Assembly: GCA_002426755.1 (NCBI GenBank)
Contig: DINI01000019.1
Span: 6,756-20,561 of the forward strand
Direction: 5' to 3'
Source of the DNA: Flavobacteriaceae bacterium UBA5544
GTDB taxonomy: Bacteria; Bacteroidota; Bacteroidia; Flavobacteriales; Flavobacteriaceae
Length of the DNA stretch: 13,806 bases
A program made the position numbers and the translations under genes. The notes beneath the pieces were generated by a model. The model saw only the letters and a program-made list of their open reading frames with translations. It made no database searches and had not been told where the DNA came from. Below, piece by piece: positions 7,485 to 13,806 of this stretch. Positions within the stretch are counted from its first letter, which is position 1. Each line of letters starts with the position of its first letter.

Positions 7485-8924
7485 ATGGAGGAAGAAACAC
7501 CCTTTGACAAATTTCAATTAGAGGAATATAGGAATATTTCTACAGCCCATTTTGAATCTATCAAGCAAATTTCAATATTCTTCAGATATTATCTGATAAT
7601 ATTGGCAGCTCCAGTATTCATACTCAATTTGTTTTCCGATTTAGACGGAGGCTTTAAAATATTTTTAGAGGGCTCTGCTTCGAAATCAAGTTACAATTTA
7701 GTTTGTGCTTATTTTTTCGCCATTTCAATGATAGGGTTTATGTTTCTTATCTACATAATTAATTTGAGACTGGATGCAATACTATATGCTAAAGTCGTAA
7801 ACAAAGTAAGAAACTATTTTTATCAAACATCCAATCTTAAAATAGAGAAATTCCAACATTATTTGCAACTTCCAGTTGTTGCCTCCCGTCCAAAATATCT
7901 AGAAAAAACGTTCTTTATCCCTATTCTAGTTGTATTTTCTCTAATAAATTGCGGTTTTTTGGTCATCGGACTTTATCTTAAAACCCTTTATAGCGAATAC
8001 TTTGGAGAATGGATGTGGCTTTTTAAATGGATTCCATTTGATTTGCCTGTAAATAACAATACTATTTCCATATTAACCATTGCTTTCTTTTTTCTTCATA
8101 TAATTTCATATAAGACCTTAATTCATTTAAGAAACACCTCCTATCTAAAGAACTATGCTATGGGTATAGATATTGACGGAGTAGTATCTCAACAGACAGA
8201 GCATTTTGAAGTTTGGTTGAAAAATTTAACAGGAAAGTCATTAGATAAAACTAAATTACATGAAATACCGGTACATCTGAACGCTAATATAAACATTACA
8301 GATTTAGATGAAAGAATGGTTTTTAGCACAAAAGAATATTGGGAAACACTTCCTTTAAAAGAGGGAGCACAAAAAAGAATTGATGACTTTCACAAACGCT
8401 TTGGTTTGCAAATACTCTTTTTCTCTTACCGTGATTGGCCTCAATATGGTGCAGAAAAAGAACTTATAACAAATACCATCAAAAACAGTGGCTATACACC
8501 CATAAAAGAAAAAAAAGAAATGATTAAAATAACCAATGAATGGTTAAAACAGAATAATCTTAAGGCTAAAGTATTTTCTAATCGTTTTGAAAAATGTTTA
8601 TTCTGGGTAAATAAACAATTTGTACACAAACGAAGTGCCACTATCGAAATGGGAAATCCTTACATTACAGATACCAGATTTAAAAATTCATTCAGAAAAT
8701 CTATTCTGAACAATAATCGATTTCAAGGTGCTAATGTTAAAGGTTTTAAATTTTTTATAGAAGATACTCCAGAAAATGCAATTAAACTATCTTCGCTGGT
8801 TGATTATGTATTCCTATATGACGAACCATATAATCGTGATGAGGAAAGATATGGTTTTCCAAAAAATGTCATAAGAGTAAAAAGCTGGAATGACATATAC
8901 CGTTACCTCAAAATTTTAAGTTAA
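7485..8924 (+). CDS. Four-TM membrane protein fused to a HAD nucleotidase-like domain
   Basis: A 479-residue protein in two parts. The N-terminal ~215 residues have four likely membrane helices (about 31-51, 70-93, 143-166 and 192-212) and a leading amphipathic segment. The C-terminal part starts at GIDIDGVV (227-234; D229 and D231 as HAD nucleophile and acid/base). It continues with LFFSYRDWP (311-319; S314 as motif II), a basic residue in the K420/K422 region (motif III not certain), and FFIEDTPENA (423-432; E426, D427 as motif IV). The order and the EDTPENA motif most resemble the 5'(3')-deoxyribonucleotidase (NT5C) group of HAD phosphatases. The short loop between helix four and the DxD motif places the domain directly on the membrane, probably facing the cytoplasm. 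Substrate unknown; nucleotides or a modified base are inference. Two bases separate it from the previous gene. Confidence 0.82.
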   Translation: MEEETPFDKFQLEEYRNISTAHFESIKQISIFFRYYLIILAAPVFILNLFSDLDGGFKIFLEGSASKSSYNLVCAYFFAISMIGFMFLIYIINLRLDAILYAKVVNKVRNYFYQTSNLKIEKFQHYLQLPVVASRPKYLEKTFFIPILVVFSLINCGFLVIGLYLKTLYSEYFGEWMWLFKWIPFDLPVNNNTISILTIAFFFLHIISYKTLIHLRNTSYLKNYAMGIDIDGVVSQQTEHFEVWLKNLTGKSLDKTKLHEIPVHLNANINITDLDERMVFSTKEYWETLPLKEGAQKRIDDFHKRFGLQILFFSYRDWPQYGAEKELITNTIKNSGYTPIKEKKEMIKITNEWLKQNNLKAKVFSNRFEKCLFWVNKQFVHKRSATIEMGNPYITDTRFKNSFRKSILNNNRFQGANVKGFKFFIEDTPENAIKLSSLVDYVFLYDEPYNRDEERYGFPKNVIRVKSWNDIYRYLKILS

Positions 8925-8931
8925 TAAGTAC

Positions 8932-10923
8932 ATGAGAAATATTCTCCTAATAGAACCAAAATACAGAAACAAATATCCACCAATAGGACTAATGAAGATA
9001 GCTACCTATCATAAAATGCTAGGAGATAATGTGAAATTTTTCAAAGGAGACTTGAAGGACTTTGTATTAGACCAAATGACGGAAGAATGTATCACAAAGT
9101 TTATCAACATAGATAATTCTAGAGAATGGCATTTAAGTTTTTTATTAATTCGACAATATATCAGAACCCGAAAGTCAACGGTTTTAGAGGAGCTTAATTT
9201 AAGTACATCAAAATTTGAAACTTTACTTTATAAGTCTTTGTATTCGTTTGCGGATATTTACAGAAAAAAAGATTATAGAAATTTTCCAAAATGGGATAGA
9301 ATTTATGTCACGACATTATTTACTTTTTATTGGAAAATTACAATAGAAGCGATTCACTATGCAAAACATTTGGTTGAAGATAAAAGTCAAATAATGCTTG
9401 GTGGTGTATTGGCCTCTCTATTACATCAAGAAGTTGAGGATGAAACTGGGATCAAACCACATAATGGACTCTTGGACAAACCAGGACTACTCGACCCAGA
9501 TTTACCTGCCGCTAAAAATTTGATTGTGGACAACTTACCGCTAGATTATTCTATTCTAGATGAAATTAGTTACGAATATCCGACAGGCAGCGCATATTTT
9601 ACGTTTATGACTAAAGGATGCACTAGAAAATGTGCGTTTTGTTCAGTTCCAATATTAGAGCCAACGTACAAACCAAAAATTGATACAATCGATAAGTTTG
9701 CAGAAATTAATGAAATTTATGGGGAACAGCAGCATTTGCTGTTAATGGATAACAACGTTTTGGCTTCTCCAAAATTTCCAGAAATTGTTCAAGAAATAAA
9801 AGACATGGGATTTTATAAAGGTGCTACTTATGTCGAGCCTAATCAATTGGATATATCTATTCGTAATTTGAGCAAGGGACTAAATGATAGTGCCTACGTT
9901 AACAGAATCCATCGCCTGCTCCATAAATTATTGAAAAAATTACGTGGTCAGAACAAACAAACTTTTTATGACATATTGGAATCACATAAGCTGATTAGGC
10001 TTGAAACCTCCACTAAAGAAAGTTTATTATTAGCATACGAAGAACTCAAAGATATCTACGAAAAATACCGAAATAAAACTCCTAAACAGAGATATGTTGA
10101 TTTTAATCAAGGTACGGACGCTCGATATGTCACAGATGAGCTTATGAAGTTAATGAGTGAAATACCTATTAGGCCATTGCGAATTGCTTTCGATTATTGG
10201 GGGATGAGAAAACAGTACGAAAGTGCTGTGAGATTAGCTGCAAAGTATGGAATCAAAGAGTTGTCAAATTATATTCTATATAACTTCAAAGATTCACCAG
10301 AAGAACTTTTTTATCGCCTTGAAATTAATGTTCATTTAAGCGAAGAACTGAACTTACATATTTATTCCTTTCCAATGAAATACATCCCATTGTTCGGTGA
10401 AGAAGCCAAGGATAGACAATACATCGGTAAAAAATGGAATAAAAAATTCATTAGATCAATTCAGTGTATATTAAATGTTACAAAAGGTATTGTGGCACCT
10501 GGACGAAACTTTTTTGAGCGAGCATTCGGACAGAATATAGAAGAGTTTCAAGAACTGTTATATATGCCAGAAGCTTATATTGTTTATCGAAGTGTATTTG
10601 AAAAAGAAATGGGCTATACTGGTATATGGAAAGAAGAGTACCGAGCTATCAGAGAGACAGAATTATGGGATGAAACCAAACAAATTTTGGAGAATAGTGA
10701 TTTTTCAAACATCCAAGAAATCACTACTAATCCAATAATAAAAGAGTTCTTAAGACACTACTCGATTAATAGAAGCACATTAAAAAATGAAGACCCTAAT
10801 TATAAAAAACTTAAAAATGAATACGACAAATTAATTAAGTCCGATCAGTTCATAAACCTAACCTTAACCTATGATTTTGAAAGCGAAGAAATCTCAAAAA
10901 AAACTAATCTAAAAGTATATTAG
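8932..10923 (+). CDS. Radical SAM enzyme with cobalamin-binding-like N-terminus
   Basis: A 663-residue protein. Residues 1-190 look like the Rossmann domain found before B12-type radical SAM enzymes (NILLIEPKYRNKYPPIGLMK at 3-22; IYVTTLFTFYW; QIMLGGVLASLL), but no DxHxxG cobalamin ligand is seen, so B12 use is doubtful. The radical SAM motif is CTRKCAFC, with C230, C234 and C237 binding the 4Fe-4S cluster (CxxxCxxC). The barrel continues through LLMDNNVLA and, after a helical insertion at about 300-385, DFNQGTDARY near 390-399, a block typical of this class. The C-terminal ~200 residues are helical and unrecognised. It would cleave SAM to a 5'-deoxyadenosyl radical and modify an unknown substrate. 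Last gene of the operon, 7 nt after the HAD gene; no clear terminator follows. Radical SAM enzymes in defence are known (viperins), but this is not a viperin-like sequence. Confidence 0.87.
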   Translation: MRNILLIEPKYRNKYPPIGLMKIATYHKMLGDNVKFFKGDLKDFVLDQMTEECITKFINIDNSREWHLSFLLIRQYIRTRKSTVLEELNLSTSKFETLLYKSLYSFADIYRKKDYRNFPKWDRIYVTTLFTFYWKITIEAIHYAKHLVEDKSQIMLGGVLASLLHQEVEDETGIKPHNGLLDKPGLLDPDLPAAKNLIVDNLPLDYSILDEISYEYPTGSAYFTFMTKGCTRKCAFCSVPILEPTYKPKIDTIDKFAEINEIYGEQQHLLLMDNNVLASPKFPEIVQEIKDMGFYKGATYVEPNQLDISIRNLSKGLNDSAYVNRIHRLLHKLLKKLRGQNKQTFYDILESHKLIRLETSTKESLLLAYEELKDIYEKYRNKTPKQRYVDFNQGTDARYVTDELMKLMSEIPIRPLRIAFDYWGMRKQYESAVRLAAKYGIKELSNYILYNFKDSPEELFYRLEINVHLSEELNLHIYSFPMKYIPLFGEEAKDRQYIGKKWNKKFIRSIQCILNVTKGIVAPGRNFFERAFGQNIEEFQELLYMPEAYIVYRSVFEKEMGYTGIWKEEYRAIRETELWDETKQILENSDFSNIQEITTNPIIKEFLRHYSINRSTLKNEDPNYKKLKNEYDKLIKSDQFINLTLTYDFESEEISKKTNLKVY

Positions 10924-11165
10924 TCATTTATCTCAAATAATACCTCAAAAGCATTAGTTTCAATTAGTACTCTCAAAAGTGAGCCCCGATAACTATCTAG
11001 AGCAATAATTTCTATCTCCAAAAACTTCTATTCTCATCCTCAAATTCATCGTCCTTCTCATAATTCCCAATCCGTACTACTTAACCCCAAACGTCCACAG
11101 CCAAAATTGATAACCACCAAGAGAAGTGGCCAGACCATTAAATAGTTATATATGTGTTTTTTGAG

Positions 11166-11795
11166 CTACTGACACGCATTGTAGTCTTCCACCAAGGTCA
11201 TGACATCTTCCTTACGGTACGTTTTATCCTCCAATTTTTCCACCACAGACGGGCAGTCAGCAAAATACTCTATAGCCCGATTCTTAAACGAGCGTGAAAT
11301 CCTGATGGTAATCAGTGGGCTTGCAATAGCTTCTTGGTCACGGAGAACGTAAAATTCGTCAAAATCATTGAAAGAATACATATAATGGGTGGGTTGGCCT
11401 GTCGCACCAAAATGCATAGGAGTACTAGAACTAGTACTCACAGCTTTGCCATAAAGCGTGGCTTTGCCCCTGGTGATAACCTTAAAAATGCCATGTTTGT
11501 TTTTAGACAGAGGCACATATTCAAAATACGCAGTCTCGGTATCAGAATTCCTGATAATAATTTGCTTTACCTGCGTTTCATCATATTTCTCGGTTTTCGC
11601 CTTTTTAGTTGTTTTAAATTTCACCTTTTCCTTTCCATTGATGGCAATAAGGTCTTTCGAAATGACTGGAAGCTTCACTAGGCCTTTTAAGGTGGTACCA
11701 TTTTTCAAGACCACTTCACCATTGCTCCAATCATACTGGGCAAAAGAAATAGTGGTAACAACAAAAAAACAAAACAAGGTCACATAAAATTTCAT
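11166..11795 (-). CDS. Secreted hypothetical protein with C-terminal cysteine pair
   Basis: A 209-residue protein with a clear signal peptide (residues 1-19, VTLFCFFVVTTISFA, cleaved before Q20). The mature part is beta-rich: a conserved-looking NGTTLKGLVKLP block (about 32-43), then VKQIIIRNSDTETAYFEYVPL, then a strand-rich middle. The end, YFADCPSVVEKLEDK...DYNACQ, has two cysteines (C181 and C208) flanking a helix. A similar yFxDCPxLxxKI...YN ending occurs in secreted or outer-membrane Bacteroidetes proteins of unknown function. It faces the operon tail to tail with a gap of about 240 bp that has no obvious terminator. Alternative upstream starts would break the signal peptide. No function can be assigned beyond export. 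Confidence 0.85.
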   Translation of the reverse strand: MKFYVTLFCFFVVTTISFAQYDWSNGEVVLKNGTTLKGLVKLPVISKDLIAINGKEKVKFKTTKKAKTEKYDETQVKQIIIRNSDTETAYFEYVPLSKNKHGIFKVITRGKATLYGKAVSTSSSTPMHFGATGQPTHYMYSFNDFDEFYVLRDQEAIASPLITIRISRSFKNRAIEYFADCPSVVEKLEDKTYRKEDVMTLVEDYNACQ

Positions 11796-11890
11796 AGGGC
11801 ATACATTTTTATTAGAAGGGGGTAATGTAAGAATTTTATGTGATTATCATCAAAATTTCAACAAAAAACCCAAGAGCCCAGCTTTCCAAC

Positions 11891-12046
11891 CCGTCCCCAA
11901 AACTCAACCCTCATTCCTCAAACCTCATCATCTTCATCCTCATCTTCATCTTCATCCTCATCTTCATCCTTCCCCGCTAGCCCTCGTTTGCAACGATTGC
12001 CGTCCCCAAATTCAACCCTCATTCCTCAAACCTCATCATCTTCATC
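11891..12046. repeat. Direct duplication of the 3' end of the acidic-tail gene
   Basis: The 48-bp segment 11891-11938 and the 47-bp segment 12000-12046 are near-identical, differing by one missing base and one substitution. Both continue into ATCTTC/ATCCTC hexamers. On the minus strand each copy reads acidic codons, then GAT GAT GAG GTT TGA, the end of the gene at 12026, and the following noncoding bases. Copy two is therefore a displaced 3' end with its own stop (11918-11920). Between them lies a GC-rich insert (about 11968-11999) with the small dyad TCGTTTGCAACGA. Confidence 0.8.
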
Positions 12047-12646
12047 TTCAAATTCATCCTCATCTTCATCTTCAAATTCATCTTCAAATTCATCCTCATC
12101 CTCATCTTCATCCTCGTCCCAAACCTCATGATAATTCCGCATCCGATGCAGCGGATTGTCCTCATCAAAACGCTCCCCGGTCGGATAGTCCAACACCACC
12201 ACATCAGGATGCAACTCATACAACCCCCAATCCGCATCATAGGCATAATACCGAAATTTAGGAAACGTCGTTATCCATTCCTTAAACAGCACCCGAAACT
12301 CCTCCAGCGTCTCATGAAACACATCCACAAACTCGCTCTCCTTCAGCCCCGTGTTTTCTAGGCAGTTCACGTCGCACACCACTTCGTTCACATAATATTT
12401 AATCACCATCGCATATTCCATCGCCTCATGATATTGCCGATCATCATGACAAGTATACATTATCAGCATTTTTATCTCATGCGATTTCTCCTTCATAGAT
12501 TTTATACTATCATCTACAATTTCCTGGTCAATTGGATAATTGATTTCAAACGGGTAATCCTCCACAAAGCTCGTCATCGACTGCACCAACTGATAAATCT
12601 CTTCAGCCTTCTTATAGATAGGAAGCTCCAGAAACGTTTGTCTCAT
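12026..12646 (-). CDS. Small helical protein with long poly-Asp/Glu tail
   Basis: A 206-residue protein from the ATG at 12646. The open frame reaches a TTG at 12670, but the ATG gives MRQTFLELPIYKKAEEIYQL and leaves room for a TATTTTG box (12668-12674, minus strand) as a possible -7 element, so it is preferred. Residues 1-125 are predicted helical (LPIYKKAEEIYQLVQSM, KEKSHEIKMLIMYT, AMEYAMVIKYYVNEVV, TLEEFRVLFKEWIT). They weakly resemble the four-helix-bundle (S23-like) proteins common in Bacteroidetes. Residues 126-176 include FRYYAYDADWGLYELHPDVVV. Residues 177-206 are almost only D and E with spaced F, a very acidic tail made by hexamer repeats. Cytoplasmic, no signal. Function unknown; acidic tails often mediate binding to basic proteins or mimic DNA, which is only a possibility here. 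Confidence 0.8.
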   Translation of the reverse strand: MRQTFLELPIYKKAEEIYQLVQSMTSFVEDYPFEINYPIDQEIVDDSIKSMKEKSHEIKMLIMYTCHDDRQYHEAMEYAMVIKYYVNEVVCDVNCLENTGLKESEFVDVFHETLEEFRVLFKEWITTFPKFRYYAYDADWGLYELHPDVVVLDYPTGERFDEDNPLHRMRNYHEVWDEDEDEDEDEFEDEFEDEDEDEFEDEDDEV

Positions 12647-12731
12647 AATAAAGCATTTAAAAGGGTTCAAAATACCTTTGTGAATTTAGTATTTTTCCCA
12701 ATATGCACAAGCATTTTTTGGAAAACCCTTC

Positions 12732-12900
12732 CCATTTCCTGAAACACGCTATCCACTTTTCTAAAACACGCTATCCATTTCCTGAAACACGCTATCCATT
12801 TCCTAAAACACGCTATCCATTTTCTAAAACACGCTATCCATTTCCTGAAACACGCTATCCATTTCCTGAAACACGCTATCCATTTTCTAAAACACCCAAT
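12732..12900. repeat. 21-bp tandem repeat, eight units
   Basis: Eight head-to-tail units of consensus CCATTTCCTGAAACACGCTAT begin at 12732, 12753, 12775, 12796, 12817, 12838, 12859 and 12880. All full units are 21 bp except the second, which is 22 bp, and the last is truncated. Two subtypes alternate irregularly (TTCCTGAAA versus TTTCTAAAA). The 21-bp period keeps frame, so it reads as a 7-residue periodic peptide (TRYPFPE) in a plus-strand frame, but the 22-bp unit shifts phase. It lies between two minus-strand genes and I regard it as noncoding. Confidence 0.9.
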
Positions 12901-12909
12901 CCGTTTAAC

Positions 12910-12941
12910 AAAAAACGCTTCCTAATGACTAGAAAGCGTTT
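12910..12941 (-). terminator. Terminator of the TonB-dependent receptor gene
   Basis: On the minus strand AAACGCTT (12941-12934) pairs with AAGCGTTT (12920-12913) around a 13-nt loop and runs into six T (plus-strand A at 12910-12915). It lies about 22 nt beyond the receptor stop codon. The stem is only 8 bp but the layout is right for intrinsic termination. Confidence 0.75.
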
Positions 12942-12963
12942 CTCATATCAAAGGATGGAGGCC

Positions 12964-13806
12964 CTAAAACTTCAACGTCGCTCCCACCAAAAAGTTAATG
13001 GTCGCCTGCGGATAATAACCAGCGCCCTCCACAGTGGTAATCTCTCCTGGCACGGAGAAATCATCATCATAGGTATAGTAATACCCATTAGAGATATACT
13101 TTTTGTTGAAAATGTTGTTCACCAACCCAGAGAATATGATGCTCTTGAAAAATGTTTTACGATTCCCTTCAAGAGGTTCCTGCCTGCGCAGGAATGACCA
13201 TTCATAGGTGACATTAAAGTCGTTCACAAAGTAGCTGTCTAGCTTGGAGGCGTCGCTCTCGGTGTTGCCCATAAACTGCTCGCCCACGTACTTGCTCAAT
13301 AGGGACAGTTGCACATTGGGTTTAGGCTGAAAAATGAGGGCATTGGCAGCCACCACTTCGGGTGAAAAGGAAATATCGGTCTTGCCAAGGTTCACAAGCG
13401 CGCCGTCGATGGATGCTATGGTTTCTTTATTTTTGTTGGAGCTCAACGTCACATTCGGACGGATGGCAAATTGAGGGGTCAGCTGGATGGCGGCTTCCAA
13501 CTCCAAGCCCAAACGGTAACTCGCGCCACTGTTGGTGCGGATGGGGTTGCCTACATTGTCCAGATTGCCCGTTAGGACCAGTTGCTCGTTGTACAACATA
13601 TAATAGATGTTACTGTTGAATTGGAATTTCTCGGTGGAATGACGCCATCCCAATTCAAAATCATTTAACTGTTCCGGTTGTACGGTGGCATTGTTCTCAA
13701 AATCATCCCGATTTGGCTCCCGATTGGCCCTAGCGTAAGAAACATAGAGGTTGTTCTTATCATTCACCTCGTAGGTAACGCCTGCTTTTGGGTTGAAGAA
13801 GCTATA
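12964..13806 (-). CDS. TonB-dependent outer-membrane receptor, C-terminal part
   Basis: The last 280 residues of a receptor whose 5' part lies outside the window; the frame is open to the edge (YSFFNPKAGVTYEVNDK...). It is the C-terminal half of a 22-strand barrel, with NLYVSYARANREPNRDDFE, NDFELGWRHS, RLGLELEAAI and RPNVTLSSNKNKE as alternating barrel strands and loops. It ends GATLKF with a terminal phenylalanine, as expected for an outer-membrane barrel. YARANREPNRDDF is common in Bacteroidetes receptors of the iron/siderophore type, so iron or haem uptake is likely, but the ligand cannot be told without the plug domain. About 12 residues (SFLRRQEPLEGN) between FNVTYEW and KTFFKSIIFSGLVNNIF come from an inserted repeat. 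A terminator follows the stop. Confidence 0.92.
   Translation of the reverse strand, partial: YSFFNPKAGVTYEVNDKNNLYVSYARANREPNRDDFENNATVQPEQLNDFELGWRHSTEKFQFNSNIYYMLYNEQLVLTGNLDNVGNPIRTNSGASYRLGLELEAAIQLTPQFAIRPNVTLSSNKNKETIASIDGALVNLGKTDISFSPEVVAANALIFQPKPNVQLSLLSKYVGEQFMGNTESDASKLDSYFVNDFNVTYEWSFLRRQEPLEGNRKTFFKSIIFSGLVNNIFNKKYISNGYYYTYDDDFSVPGEITTVEGAGYYPQATINFLVGATLKF
13172..13198. repeat. REP-like palindrome inside the receptor gene
   Basis: TTCCTGC (13177-13183), CTGC, GCAGGAA (13188-13194) is a perfect 7-bp palindrome. With its flanks it reads on the minus strand as TCATTCCTGCGCAGGCAGGA followed by ACCTC. This is the well-known style of short dispersed palindrome whose translation gives SFLRRQE, exactly the peptide seen in the receptor here. 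It keeps the reading frame open. Confidence 0.75.

Noticed and set aside
2693..11165. Integrase, transposase or attachment repeats bounding the operon
   Set aside because: None seen; I compared the 2693-3093 and 10924-11165 flanks by eye and found no convincing direct repeat.
12647..12670. TTG start eight residues before the acidic gene's ATG
   Set aside because: A TTG start is less likely than the ATG, and the stretch contains a possible -7 promoter box.
12703..13197. Plus-strand 164-codon frame with TRYPFPE repeats
   Set aside because: Its first half is the 21-bp repeat and its second half lies antisense to the TonB receptor.

Overview
The window looks like chromosome from a marine-type member of the Bacteroidetes, most likely Flavobacteriaceae. 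The DNA is AT-rich and there are no Shine-Dalgarno boxes before the starts. The secreted proteins are of a Bacteroidetes kind, a TonB-dependent receptor ends in ...ATLKF, and the intergenic DNA carries short tandem repeats and REP-like palindromes. This assignment is an inference from style, not from a marker gene.

Left flank (1-2670): a small secreted protein with two LTxxQ motifs (Spy/CpxP-like), then about 1.1 kb without a convincing gene. That stretch holds an array of degenerate 8-bp repeats and three evenly spaced TTTATCG boxes. It is followed by an unrecognised cytoplasmic protein that is richer in GC and closed by a clear intrinsic terminator.

Centre (3001-10923): a tight five-gene operon on the + strand, more AT-rich than its flanks, with junctions of 1-nt overlap, 8-nt overlap, 2-nt gap and 7-nt gap. 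The products are a NurA-like nuclease, a HerA/FtsK-type DNA-pumping ATPase, an Hsp90/MORC-type GHKL ATPase, a four-helix membrane protein fused to a HAD phosphatase domain resembling 5'(3')-deoxyribonucleotidases, and a radical SAM enzyme with a cobalamin-binding-like N-terminus. NurA and HerA form a known DNA-end-processing pair, and HerA-type ATPases occur in described anti-phage systems. I know of no described system that joins NurA-HerA with a GHKL ATPase, a membrane nucleotidase-like protein and a radical SAM enzyme. This is the strongest candidate for a new conflict or DNA-processing system. A workable hypothesis is that the first three genes sense and process DNA, while the last two make or remove a modified nucleotide or act as a membrane-linked effector.

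Right flank (10924-13806): three minus-strand genes. They are a secreted protein with a C-terminal cysteine pair, a small helical protein with an extremely acidic tail whose 3' end has been duplicated downstream, and the 3' part of a TonB-dependent receptor. The receptor carries a REP-like palindrome inserted in frame. A 21-bp tandem repeat and a terminator lie between the last two genes.

No tRNA, rRNA, CRISPR array, transposase or integrase was seen.
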